Below, one piece after another: positions 10,605 to 21,255 of a stretch of DNA of 64,000 nucleotides; the stretch's first letter is position 1, and each line of letters starts with the position of its first letter. The translations under genes were made by a program, and so were the position numbers. Source of the DNA: Hypsibius dujardini (lineage: Eukaryota > Tardigrada > Eutardigrada > Parachela > Hypsibiidae); assembly GCA_001579985.1 (NCBI GenBank), contig LRSR01010099.1, positions 1 to 64,000 of the forward strand, in the 5' to 3' direction. The notes under the pieces are model-generated. The model searched no databases and was not told the origin of the DNA. It worked only from the letters and a program-made list of their open reading frames with translations.

Positions 10605-12037
10605 TTAGATCACATCTGCAGCAATTAAACAGGCCAAACTCACAAAGCAAGACAAAACCACACGCCTTATTGAGCTCGTTAATGTACTTCCCGCGCTGAC
10701 TTCCGTGACTCTGGCCTTAGCAAAGGCCAATTCTCCGGGCCTTAAGCACGGGATCGTGTACTTGGGCTGGCCTGAAAACAGAGTCACCTTGATAAATTTC
10801 ACGATCCATGCAGAGATGGCAAAGCTGTAGCTCAACCATGTTTTTTCCCCTACAAATTACCGGCGCAGATGTCCCATTCCACTTGGCCGCTTTTAATCAT
10901 CCAATAACGAGCGTAGGCATCGTTGACAACGGTAATCCAACTAGCTGCCCTGAGCTTGAGTCCGTAGTCTTTAGTGAAGTTTGTTATTTGGAACAAACAC
11001 CTGCAAAGGGAGGGAAAAGATCTGCGTGAAGAGATGGCGCCCACTCATCACTCTCCTTGTAGGTTGTGGTAATTACCGGCCCAGCACGAAGTCAGCACAC
11101 AGTGGATCAGAGTATTTCGGTCCAATTTGCGCGGCATCCGTGATCTCTCCACTTTGCTCAAATAGAAAGAAATAGATGGTATGCGGCGGGGACTGCGGTG
11201 CAGGGATGGTTGGGGCGTATCCCAAAACATTGTTTGCCGTTCCAACGCCGGCGATACTGCCTTGGCTTTCTTTCACGTTCACCGCGAGCCAGAGGGTGTA
11301 AGGTCGCTCAGGGGTGGACAGAGCGTTTTTAGGGGTCGACGGGTCGACCGCCATGATCGTGTACAGACGGTCTGCCGGGATTTCGCAAAATACATATAAA
11401 ATATAGTATGGCTACGGCCATTTCACCCCTCTCATCTAGTGTATCAGATCCAATAGCACCCCGGCTATTTACCCCTTCATGTATACATCACTAGGGGCCC
11501 AGATAGCGCCCCTGCTATTTTACCCTTCCTTTGCTGTACGTTTGTCCGTCCGCTGTCCGTCCGTCCGTCCGTACCGTCGGACAGACAACGGGCGGACTGA
11601 CAGACGAAAAACGGACGGAAAACGAAAGGACTGACGAACGGACAACGGAGGGACAACGGAGGGACAACGGACGGACAGCTTAGGAGGGGTAAAATAGAGG
11701 CGCTATTTGGACCCCTGGTGATGTATAGAGGGAGGGGTAAATAGTCAAGGATCTATTGGGCTCCAGGGAGGGGTAAAACAGCCGGGGTGTTACTGGGCCC
11801 CAAAAGGGGATAAAATACCTACTCCAATGTAGCATAGGTCTGTTATTTATCGTTTGAAGACTCAACGTTGATCTTACCGCTGTTGCCGCCGCCGCCGCCG
11901 CCGTTTGCACGAGTAATTCGAATGTCCGGCTGGGTGCGAATAGTAATGGCGCCTAACGTCTTGTCGCTCAGGGGATTGGCAGTTTCAACACTGTCCCTGT
12001 AGCACCACAATCGAATGAAACTATGCGAAATCTCCAT
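10605..12037 (-). CDS. PEBP-like protein with hydrophobic C-terminal tail
   Basis: Exons on the minus strand are 12037-11878 (5' limit uncertain), 11371-11077, 11000-10861 and 10771-10605. They agree in phase and give about 253 residues from the methionine at 12037. The middle matches the phosphatidylethanolamine-binding protein fold: a strand DRLYTIMAVDPSTP (family YT-x-VDPDAP), then YTLWLAVNV, then SPPHTIYFFLFEQSG (family P..H.Y.FLLYEQ). A glycine run precedes the first strand. The C-terminus ends in a hydrophobic stretch (VVLSCFVSLACLIAADVI) after a small-residue region, as in a GPI-anchor signal; this is inference. The first exon may lie further upstream, since no clear signal peptide was found before 12037. 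The neighbour at 12249-14546 is a tandem paralog on the same strand. Intron 1 holds an inverted-repeat element. Confidence 0.7.
11425..11795. repeat. Inverted-repeat element with TCCG/GGAC core
   Basis: Left arm 11425-11530 and right arm 11677-11790 are imperfect inverted copies; both contain GGGGTAAA(T/A)A and GGTGATGTATA on one strand or the other. Between them lie runs of TCCG/CCGT and their complement GGAC. It sits in intron 1 of the PEBP-like gene. I interpret it as a MITE or hairpin repeat with no coding content. Confidence 0.7.
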
Positions 12038-12248
12038 ATGTTAACGGGGACAGCATTTTTTCTCGAGGCGCTTACACATATGTAAATTCCGAACAACAAA
12101 CCGTAAACGAAGACGCGGATGAACTGAAGCCTACAGTCAGGAAGCTGTCCATACCGGAGCGGTCGAATCGCTGTATAAAGGTCTCGCTAGCTTTCCCCAA
12201 AGCTACACAAAACAGCGAACTCGATTAAAACTATCACACATTTTAGCG

Positions 12249-14546
12249 CTATATTTTGAGTTGGATACCTTCAGAAATGAACTGGGCGCAAAAGTTTGGA
12301 CCGCGCTGGTCAATTCTCTGCTGCGCGGCCCAGGGGTCCTTGTTCACCGGCATGACGTTCATGGCGATGGGTCCGCTGAGTTGTTGGTCCAACGCGAAGC
12401 TCGACAGGTCAAACTGCGCTCCCGAATCCGGGCCGGCCATGATATTTGTCCATTTCGGGCTCACCGATGAGGTTCGACCACTTTGGCGGTAGGCCACGAA
12501 CACCACGGGTGATGTCCGATTGCGAGCCTGAAGGAGGGGATGATACCCGATAGCGTCCTGTGTGAGGAATAAGATTTGGTTTGCATTTGCGGGAACTGCT
12601 TCTGGAAATACCATCGTAAGGCTTTTCCTACCTGGGTTTCATATGGATAATTGATGACGGCGCCTAAGACGTCTCCAGTGCTGCCGTCCATGGTGACGAT
12701 GGTGTAGTATGTGTTCTGGTCAACCTGCATACTGAACGTGGGTGCCCGGCGAATGAACCACGGGCTCGTGGGGCTCATGTCTGGATTGGCGTTGATGCCA
12801 CGCCGGGGCATTTGGAAGTCTCCTCCGCATGCTGTGTAGTTTCCTGCAATGCGTACATATATTATATTAAACAGAACATTAAATTGCATATTAAATTTCA
12901 CATCAATATTTAGTTTTAATTTAAAAATAAAATGATTAATTTCCTCGCAGTTACTTTAATTTTTTTTTAATTTTAGGCGAATTACGGATTGATCATTGGC
13001 CGGCAAATGCCTCCAGAGGGGCTTGCCCCCTTGGCTAGCATATTGTCAGTGCCCTCAACATACCTTCCGGTGAATCATAATTCACGGTCAGATACCGATC
13101 AAACCGATTTATGTTCGGGGGCACTGAGAAGAGTCGATCCAGAATTGTGTACTTCCTCTGTCCAGATGCATTGGGAAGGTAGCAGTTGGGATCGTTTACG
13201 TCATTGATCGCTGAACTGTTGCAGCTTGACTCCAGGTTCTTGCCGAACCAGAAGGCTGTATCACTCCCCACCAGCCGTAAAATGTTATCCAGACACGCTT
13301 GCTCCCCGAAACGTCGAAACTCGGGTCTACAGTTATTCTTATTGTTGTCGTTTGTTGTTTGTAATCCGTTGGTGTTGAATTGTCCATTTATCCTCCAGGC
13401 AAAATCTGGAAAAAGGCATGTGACTCTGTCAACGCGGTGGGCTAAGAGTGGGCGTGGTGAAGTGTTTTAAAAAACACCGCACTGATTGCGGTATGGGAAG
13501 CAGACCGTGTGTCCGTCGCACAATGTACCCTCTACTCTCTGACAAAAAGGCGAATTAATTGAATCCACTGACCGCGACAAGCAGCAGCCGTCATCCATCA
13601 CACTCTCTCTCTTTTCTCTCTCTTTTTTTGCATTAAGATGTACCGCGTGCATTATACCACAACAGGGAAAGGGTACATACCCGATACAAAACTGAATCTA
13701 TTCTACAGCAAGAGACTGAGTCTCTTCTACAGCAAGAGAAGACCAGTGACCACTGTGGTGAAACCGCTTAATCATTCACGCATGCCAGTCTTGCTGCTGA
13801 CACCGGCTTCCAATCATCTTCATGTTTTGAGGTTGAGGTGTTTTCAAGCAAAAATAAGGCGCGGCGTGTGATTATCTTCTAGTGTGGCACGTAAAACCGT
13901 TTTCAAGTGACAGATTTGGAATGAAAAGCACGTTACTTATTCTTGAAGACGCGCCGCAAAGTGTCGTATATTTTTAAATTTGGCGCCCGGATGAGAGGAC
14001 GAGAAGATAATCGGTCTCGTGACTTGCCCTCCCGAAAAACACTATCCGAAATACGGTTAGAATCTACAGCGATTACATTTGTTGTCTGAAATACCGTTTG
14101 ATATTACGTAACAAAGCAGCTTCTAACTTCTTCTACTCGCTGAAATAAAAAGATGACCAAACAGAGCACCATTTATGACATCAGTTTTTATTGTTTGTCT
14201 CTTGACTTCTTGTTCTGTGAGTCGTAATGTGGCGCCTTATTAATTTTAAAACTAATTATGACAATGTCACAAATAATTCCCAGCAAATGCTCGGTGTTTT
14301 TTGCTGTGGACTAAAAACTCACGAAAATATCTTGTATATATTTAGATTGTGTGACTTCAGACATGAAAAGCCACTGAACTTCAAGATCGTGTTTTTTTTT
14401 GTCCCATCAAGTCCTCAAACTCACGTTCAAGGTTATCTCAGTTTAAATGCCGAAAACATTATCGCAGTTTTTAATGGCGAAAAGATACCCTCCAAATAAG
14501 ACTTACCAAAGACAGCCACTAATAAAGCAGGTAACCAGAGATCCAT
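12249..14546 (-). CDS. Secreted PEBP-like protein
   Basis: Exons are 14546-14507, 13405-13064, 12843-12632 and 12557-12249. All phases agree and the product is 300 residues. Exon 1 encodes a signal peptide (MDLWLPALLVAVF). The mature part has a cysteine-containing N-terminal region of about 110 residues. A PEBP-like core follows: APTFSMQVDQNTYYTIVTMD (family YT-x-VDPDAP) and SPVVFVAYRQSG (family H.Y.FLLYEQ). The last intron is only 74 nt, with acceptor CCTCACACAG. Reading through it instead would shift the frame, so the short intron is the better model. The canonical DPDxP is degraded to MDGSTGD and the WxVxNI strand is weak, so ligand binding is doubtful. It is probably a tandem duplicate of the gene at 10605-12037, but more diverged. 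Confidence 0.72.
14020..14170 (-). repeat. Dispersed repeat, family G, copy 1
   Basis: This stretch in the long first intron of the PEBP-like gene matches in reverse the stretch at 17925-18085. Shared blocks include CTCCCGAAAAACACTATCCG and GATGACCAAACAGAG on one strand. It is probably an old transposon fragment. Confidence 0.6.
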
Positions 14547-15363
14547 CTTTTTTGAGCCGAACTGATCCGTCCAGTGAGTGTTGAATTATCAGCCCCCCGA
14601 GAATGGCACGGCACTGTTCAGTGCGCCAGGCTGATGATGTGATTCGTCATCGTAATAACACCATAAAAAGACATGGAATTATTGTGTCGCTCACTAATCA
14701 TCCACTTAGCAGGTGTCCAGCCCCACAGGGTTGTGAGCAACAGGAAATCCGTGTAGTCCGAGCTGGCAAGTAGAGGAGGATGCTCCGAACCTAGGAGCAC
14801 ATGTGCACACACACACAAATATCAACAACGGAACCGTTCAGTAAAGTGAAAAACAGCAACAAGTGATGAGTAAGAAAAACGAAAAAACATCCAGCGACAC
14901 CGTGTGGCGGTAAAGACTAGACTCTGTCAGCGCGGCGTCACAGCTGGCTGCACACCGGTAGTGTCGCATTGTTAGCGAACTTGAGAGAGGAGCGCCTAGT
15001 CAGTCTTTGTGCCCTCGGGGAATCTTCGACGGCGACTGAACCAAGCACGGCACTTCGAACATGTCTCAAACAAAATTCGTCCGATTGAAAATACGGAGCT
15101 TTATTACTGACTGACAATTTCACGGCGGTCGGTCGGTCGGTCGGTCGGTCGGTCTGTGTGAAAATGAATGCAGAATCCGGTAATAATGCGGCGTAACATA
15201 ACAACTTACAGCGCCATAAAATATGCACCACACTTCCGATTAAAGCTGAGACGCAAGACTAAAAATGATTGGTTTCTCTGGAAGTCTGAAGAAAGGCTTT
15301 TCCCAATGAAAAGGGGGCGTGAACGTAAGTGGTCTCAGACAGATCGGAAACCGGAGAAGGCTA
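14547..15363. other. intergenic, no gene seen
   Basis: The segment lies between the PEBP-like gene start and the 3' end of the first omega GST. It holds a short GGTC tandem repeat (about 15124-15153) and no supported gene. Confidence 0.5.
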
Positions 15364-15441
15364 CAGGCCGACGTTGAAGTTTCTTGTCTGGAAATACTTC
15401 TACAGGCCAACGTTGAAGTTTCTTGTCTGGAAATACTGCAG
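15364..15441. repeat. 39-bp tandem duplication over a stop codon
   Basis: Two nearly identical 39-bp units, each containing GAAGTTTCTTGTCTGGAAAT, sit side by side. The first copy in transcription order holds the last codons and the TAG of the omega GST gene. The second lies in the 3' UTR and repeats those codons and the stop. Confidence 0.9.
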
Positions 15442-16440
15442 ATGCAGCTCGGTCGGGTAGATGCTGGTTTTAATTTGTGGATGGTCACGCATCTTCGCGC
15501 ACCAAGCGGTCAGCTTGGGGTGCCGTTCTGCGTTGAAGGGGACACCGCGGAATTTCTCCACCGCTGGCAGCCGCTCAAACCACGGCCAGATCATCAAGTC
15601 AATGAATCCCACATTTTCTTCTATAATCAGGCACATATTTACGGCCACACAATTACAACCATGTCAGACCGCGTCATATAAGAGTACAAGTCTTACCGCC
15701 GAAAAAGGTCTTCTGCAGCTCTTTTGCAGCTAGTTCTTCGATGTAATCCAAGTTTTTACCGAGCACGGCCTTTTTCTCCTCGTCTTCATTCAACATCAAT
15801 GCGTGCCATCCATCCGTAATCTATCGAAACAGTAAACTCAACTCAAATTTTATTTTTTATTTTTGACACAAACGCAATCACAATAAGATTTTACGGACCT
15901 TGCTCGTAATAACTTCTACAAGCATTTTTTGCTGAGCTCGTTTAAGTGGATTGTCCGTAGGCAGCAAAGGGTTCTTGGCGTGGTACTTGTCGTCAAGGTA
16001 CTCGGCGATAATTAGACTCTCGAATATGCCTTTATCGTTCCCTTTCTCTTCAAGCATGGGTACTTTCCCGAGAGGATTTTTAGCAAAGTACCAGTCGGGC
16101 TTGTCCCTGAGATCGATATTGACCACGTCATAGCTAGAACGATAAAATACAAGATCAGCTGAACCACAAGTATTTTTATTCTTATGATAAAAAATAACAG
16201 CTTATTAAGGCAGAGACTTACGACAATTCCTTGAAGTTCAAGGCCAGCCGAGCGCGTTGCGAAAACGGGCAGAATCGCATACTGTAGAGCCGGCGAGGCT
16301 CATTTGTCTCGGGAGGTGGTTGCGAACCTGGAGCAAATGTGAAACGATGATGTGCTTTTAGAACGGAAATGAAAATTATTCAAAATCCGATGCTGGATTA
16401 ACGTACCCTTGGAAAATCCCGGTGAATCTCCAGTAACCAT
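15400..16440 (-). CDS. Omega-class glutathione S-transferase (copy 1)
   Basis: Five exons, 16440-16407, 16327-16222, 16133-15899, 15820-15697 and 15620-15400, give 239 residues. The N-terminal thioredoxin-like domain has the omega lead PPPE, then LYSMRFCPFSQRARLAL with the catalytic cysteine of the class (about residue 33). NPLGKVPMLE carries the cis-proline and FESLIIAEYLD is the glutathione-binding ES pair. The all-alpha C-terminal domain contains WPWFERLPAVEKFRGVPF. Omega GSTs act as thioltransferases and dehydroascorbate reductases in the cytosol. The gene lies head to head with its paralog (start codons 2.7 kb apart), and four of the five exons match the paralog in length or differ by only a few codons. 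Confidence 0.93.
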
Positions 16441-17069
16441 TTTCGACAGCTTAATATCCGATCACCAAACGGAATAAATGCACAAAAAATGACAGTGAAC
16501 GTTTTCAGAGTAGCCAACATACAACTGATCGTCGCACATTTTTTCAAAACGCAGGTTTTACAGAAGCACCGAACTTCGTGTTTTGCTGGAGGCCACCGTT
16601 ATCATGCTGCAGATTAGAACGAGACTTGCCCACGAGTGCGACGACTGCGCCTACGTCTTCTTAGTTGTACTTCTGGTTGCAAATCAGATCACTCCCTGTC
16701 CGCATTATATGAAGGCAGACAGATGCGTCTTTCAAAGTCACACACATGCGCGTTTGCTGAAACAATGATAAATGTCACTTCAATTCAATTCAATTCATCG
16801 AGCGTACAAGGTTTCTCATGTTTGTCGACTGGGAAGCCCCGCCCCTAAAATTCCTCCAACCCCCCCCCCCGAGCAGTGCAAGGTAATATTACGTACTAAT
16901 ATTCCCTATTGTATTGGAGGCGAAAAAAAGCGAGACACTGAAATTGAAAGATCTCGCTTTTATATTGCGTATTAAGTTTGTTGTCTCTACCACAGGACTC
17001 TGGCAATAAAATTACAGTAATTCGAATTTTAATTGATTCCCTTATGGTCTTCGAAATGGTACCACACAG
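16441..17069. other. Upstream region of omega GST 1, no gene seen
   Basis: No supported gene was found. This part of the divergent intergenic space probably carries the promoter of the minus-strand GST. It ends at a MITE starting at 17070. Confidence 0.5.
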
Positions 17070-17434
17070 TACCAGGTAAAGGCCGTTAACCAGGCCGCTT
17101 TTAGAAATCATAACTTAACCAGACCGGCAGGCTAGCAGGTGGCGCATAAGTCGTTTTTGCCAGGTCAACCCAGGGAGATGGAACCGAAGTGGCGCCTCTA
17201 CCGGACTACTTGCACACTTCTCCATTGAGATTCTTCTCTTCCTTTTTTTGGACTCAAATTCGAACCGTGAGGCTTAGGAACGAACTAAAATGGGTCAGAG
17301 AATTTTTCTGAATGTTTTCAAGCCATCTGTCATGGCATGGCAGCACTGCAGCGCTGGGAAATCAACGATGAAAAAACCGGTTTGGTTAAGTTACGATTTC
17401 TAAAAGCGGCCTGGTTAACGGCCTTTACCTCGTA
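17070..17434. mobile_element. MITE, GAGGTAA group, family M
   Basis: Terminal inverted repeats of about 55 bp: left TACCAGGTAAAGGCCGTTAA, right the complement ending CCTTTACCTCGTA. Both arms contain CGCTTTTAGAAATC on one strand. The interior has no coding frame. It lies between the two divergent omega GST genes. Confidence 0.88.
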
Positions 17435-18168
17435 CGTTAGAGTTTGGCGGTCTATCTTTTTGTCCATATCAAAATGAATTTATAATTACATCCCAAAATC
17501 GGATGCAAGAACAGATGCAATTATGGGCTGAGCCTCACTTGGTTGACCAGTAGTCAATCTTCCCCAAGTGCTCCCTCCTTGACCACAAAATGATTTGGCA
17601 TCATTTGGCAGAGCCAATCGGCTTCGAGGGGGAGAACAAAGTACTCTTCCGGGAAATGCGCCGTCAACCTTCTCGCATGAGGTAGAGCACATACCTCTGA
17701 GCTAACAGGGACTAGCAATATTACTTGGAGCAATGAAATGCACAATGAGAGAGATACTTTAAAACCAAAAGGACTGACCAGTGGTCAATTTACAGTGTAC
17801 TCTTCCCTCACCAATACTACAAGTATTTTTATACTCTGTGCTTAATAAAATATTGAAATCGACAAGTTTTCTCTATTTCCAGACTTTTCAAACTTACTCT
17901 GAAAAAGTCCCGATAAAATTGTCAGAAATGGTACTCCGTTTGGTCACCTTTTCACTTCAGGGACTAAAACGAGTTACAGTCTGCTTTAATACTCAATATG
18001 AAACGGTATTTAAGATGGTAAATGTAACCGTTATCGATTGTAACCGCATTTCGGATAGTGTTTTTCGGGAGGTGGAATTGGAATTAGCGAACACTGATGC
18101 CCCTGACTGCAGAGGTCGCCACTCGCTACTAGCTTGAATTTTCTACCTGAACAGTTTACACAGAGCAG
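17435..18168. repeat. Intergenic with dispersed repeat, family G, copy 2
   Basis: The part at about 17925-18085 is the inverted match of 14020-14170 (shared ATTTCGGATAGTGTTTTTCG and GTTTGGTCACCTTTTCACTT). The remainder shows a repeated TGACCAGT(A/G)GTCAAT motif at about 17543 and 17776. No gene is supported. Confidence 0.55.
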
Positions 18169-18616
18169 TACGAGGTAAAACTTTTAATTCGGCTAACGGG
18201 CAAAATCGCTTTTAATTCGGCTTGGGGGGGGGGCGCAAGTGCCGCACTTCTCACTACAAGAATGAACGCACCTGCTGTCAACTGCAATATGCACTGTGTG
18301 TGTCTGACAAGAGTGTGCAGACTGTAAGGTGTGTTAGTGTGCCTGAGCTGAACCTGCGAGTGGCGCCTCTACAGCCTCAATTCCGTCTCTTTTACAGCAA
18401 AATTTGTTCTTAGTCTTTCAAAACAATCGTCTAAGCTCTACAAAGGTATTCCTGCCCCTCTCTCAATTTCCTCTTTTTGGCAAAATTTTGTTTGACTTTA
18501 TCAAAGTTTCAACGTCTGTATCCAAGTCACTGACACTGAGGGAGCTTGGAACGCAGAAAGCTAGCCGAATTAAAAGCGATTTTGCCCGTTAGCCGAATTA
18601 AAAGTTTTACCTCGTA
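18169..18616. mobile_element. MITE, GAGGTAA group, family N
   Basis: Terminal inverted repeats of about 54 bp begin TACGAGGTAAAACTTTTAAT and end with the complement ...TTTTACCTCGTA. Inside the repeats, AATTCGGCTAACGGGC and AATCGCTTTTAATTCGGCT occur on both sides. The interior is not coding and starts with a G run at about 18226. Confidence 0.9.
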
Positions 18617-19105
18617 CTAGTAATGTACAGTATGCTCAGTGCATTGTGGCCGGGTGAACGCTTATTTGTTTTCCCACCAAAACTGGTCAGATGAATGACC
18701 ACTGGAGAACACAAGCGATGAAGGAGCGGGTGAAATATTGTAACGAAGAACAGACAGACTAATCATTTAGAATTTTTCTTACGTTAGTTGACCATTTCCA
18801 GTTATTTTGCAAGGTCGCAGATACGTAATCCGCACAAATTTCATACCTTCCTTATCAGTTACAGACCCTTAATACAAGTCGGCTGATAAACCTTTCCTGA
18901 GTGCCGAAGTGCTCAAAAAGCGCACGCCTTACAGTCTATCATACAACCCGCAGTCGCTTTCAAATTCGAGGCAGATTACTGATTCAGTGCGTACAGCACA
19001 TTCACCTAGAGATCGTCTGCATTGCCGAGTTTTGCAAAAAAGATTCTTATGAGTTAATTAGCCACTAGAGTAACAGCATCCATCTGATAGCTCTGATTCA
19101 GTTCC
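18617..19105. other. Upstream region of omega GST 2
   Basis: No gene is supported. The stretch probably holds the promoter of the plus-strand omega GST that starts at 19106. Confidence 0.5.
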
Positions 19106-20884
19106 ATGACCAACATGCAAGTCGGGGATCCGCATGCATTGTCGAAAGGTATCCGGTCCTCACGGTGCTTTTCTCATGTTCATCCGCTTTCATTTATTAC
19201 CGGTCGTTGCAGGGTCGACACCTCCGCCGGAAAGTGCCAGTACACTGCGTTTATACAGTGGCCGTTTCTGTCCATACGCGGCCAGAGTCCGACTGGTGCT
19301 AAATGCAAAAAACATCAAGTGGGTCGTCGGTGCACCGTTTTCCTTTATGTATCTTGCAGAATATGTACTGTACGCTCCCGATCTCAAGGGTCGATTTCAC
19401 GTCCAGCCCGAAACACACGTTCCGTCGCTCGCTTGCTTGTTCATTCAGATTCACTTAAAATTGATTGACTGACTTGGAAATTTTGAAACCGAAATCATCA
19501 TTTCGATCAAGCAAGGTAGCAAAGCCTGTGAGGCAAAAACCAACTGACCAATCACGGACAAGTGAACGGAATTGAACGATTCACTTCAGCTCGATGTCTG
19601 AACGAACGAATCAGCGGGGGTGGGACATAGTTGACCCTTGAGATCAGAAGCGGACAGTACATTACTCACGCTCTATAACTTATAAAAAACTGCGTTCGTT
19701 TGCAGGTGCGAGGTTGTCAACATTGATTTGAAAAACAAACCGGAGTGGTACTACGAGAAAAATGCGCTAGGGAAAGTTCCCCTACTCGAAATAAAAGGCC
19801 CGAGCGGGCCGTCATTCATTTCGGAGAGCTTAATTATTGCGGAATATTTGGATGATCAGTATCACGACGATTTTCCGTTGCTACCAAATGATGCGCCACT
19901 TGAGCGTGCCCAGCAGAAAATGCTGCTGGAGATCATCTACAGCAAGGTTCGAATTTGAATCATCTAACTGATTCTAACTCATCACGTAAGATGCTATGCC
20001 AAATACTGTACTGCCACAATTTTAAGGGTGGGTTTTTTGCCCTAGAAATAAATTACCGACCCCCGGTCCAACTTGTGTTCACTGCGCTTTTGTCCGGCTG
20101 CAGTTCGGCCGTTGATGAAGGGAAGTGAATCCGTGACGTCACGTACAGTCTATCAGGGGTGGGCGGGGCTAAACCCACCCTTAAAATCGTGGCGGTACAG
20201 TACACGCGATTTATGTAGCCGTAGTGTTTCCACTGTTTCAGATTACAGCTCAATGGCACCCGTTGATGGTCAAAGAAGATAATGAGAAGAAGGCTGTCCT
20301 AATTAAGGCGCTGGGAGAAGTAGAACAGCTCCTGAGGGGAGAGTATTTTGCCGGTGAGCTATTATCACATAACTTTGTACATGCACGGTGCAAGCAGCTT
20401 CCTAAAGCTTCCCACAGCTTCCTAAAATATGTCCACTTTACTTAAAGTATGAAATACGCACAGCAATTGGCACCTCATTGGTATACACTAACTACACATG
20501 TGGCACCGACCGGGACCGAGTTCGAGCCACGGCACCAAAAAAATCAGATGGCTCGAACTTAGTTCGAGATTGCTGCCACATGTGTAGATATACACATGTG
20601 GCAGCAATATACACACATATATATACGTGTGCATATGTCTTTTATTCGCCGTGACTGTTACAGGTGAGAAGCCGGGATTCGTGGACTTGTGCGTTTGGCC
20701 GTGGTTCGAGCGCCTGCCCGCGGTTGAACAATTCCGTGGCGTTCCATTCACACCGACTGACTACCCTAAACTGACCGAGTGGAGCGAGAAGATGCGTGCA
20801 CATCCTCGGATAAGAGACAGCATCTTCTCGACTGAGCTTATGCTTGAGTTTTTTCAAACAAGAAACCCTGATGTTGGCCTGTAA
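19106..20884 (+). CDS. Omega-class glutathione S-transferase (copy 2)
   Basis: Five exons, 19106-19148, 19213-19318, 19706-19946, 20242-20353 and 20664-20884, give 240 residues. The methionine at 19115 is equally possible and makes exon 1 34 nt, the same as in copy 1. The active-site region is LYSGRFCPYAARVRLVL with the omega cysteine. ALGKVPLLE, ISESLIIAEYLD and WPWFERLPAVEQFRGVPF follow. Intron phases are the same as in copy 1 (1, 2, 0, 1), and exon 2 (106 nt) and exon 5 (221 nt) are identical in length, so duplication followed copying of the full intron set. Introns 2, 3 and 4 each carry one MITE of a different family (19366-19659, 20004-20202, 20493-20587). Confidence 0.92.
19366..19659. 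mobile_element. MITE, TACTGT group, family H, copy 1
   Basis: Left end TACTGTACGCTCCCGATCTC and right end its imperfect complement GAGATCAGAAGCGGACAGTA, with AAGGGTC/GACCCTT just inside. The interior is not coding. It lies in intron 2 of omega GST copy 2. A relative with the same plan lies at 55674-55907. Confidence 0.82.
20004..20202. mobile_element. MITE, TACTGT group, family E, copy 1
   Basis: Ends TACTGTACTGCCACAATTTT and AAAATCGTGGCGGTACAGTA are inverted copies. An inner block (GTTTTTTGCCCTA, AATTACCGACCCCCGG) matches in reverse the element at 38813-38959. It lies in intron 3 of omega GST copy 2. Confidence 0.82.
20493..20587. mobile_element. Short MITE, TACACACGTGGC group
   Basis: Ends CTACACATGTGGCA and TGCCACATGTGTAG are inverted copies, with an inner GAGTTCGAGCCA/TGGCTCGAACT pair. 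Relatives are at 32001-32116 and inside 4159-4550. It lies in intron 4 of omega GST copy 2. An extra ACACATGTGGCAGCAAT follows at 20591. Confidence 0.75.
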
Positions 20885-21106
20885 TTAATGCGGAAATGAC
20901 CGCGGACGAAGGCGTGTTAGTAATTATGATCGGTGATGGACCAGTTTTGTCTGTGACGAGTATTTAGCTAAAGTGTAAACTGATATAAAATGCAAAGGCC
21001 CGGTTGAGCAGTTAATGCTGTTTTGGGGACAGGATGCTTAAACTGTGACGTAACAATACATTCCACTTGCATTAATAAAAAGTCTGTTAATGCAATGACT
21101 TCTCAC

Positions 21107-21255
21107 TCCAAGGCACACCCACGTGGGCACGTGCGTGGGCACATCCACGTGGGCACGTGCGTGGGCACATCCACGTGGGCACGTGCGTAGGCACATCCAC
21201 GTGGGCACGTGCGTAGGCACATCCACGTGGGCACATGCGTGGGCACATCCACGCA
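21107..21255. repeat. Minisatellite, about 26-bp unit, over five copies
   Basis: The unit is GGGCAC(G/A)TGCGT(G/A)GGCACATCCACGT, rich in overlapping ACGTGGGCAC motifs. Frames across it give Cys/Arg/Pro/Thr-rich peptides that are artefacts. It lies 220 bp downstream of omega GST copy 2. Confidence 0.9.

Noticed and set aside
12558-12631. Frameshift in the PEBP-like gene
   Set aside because: A 74-nt intron with a good donor and polypyrimidine acceptor restores the frame in phase 0, so the gene is not broken there.
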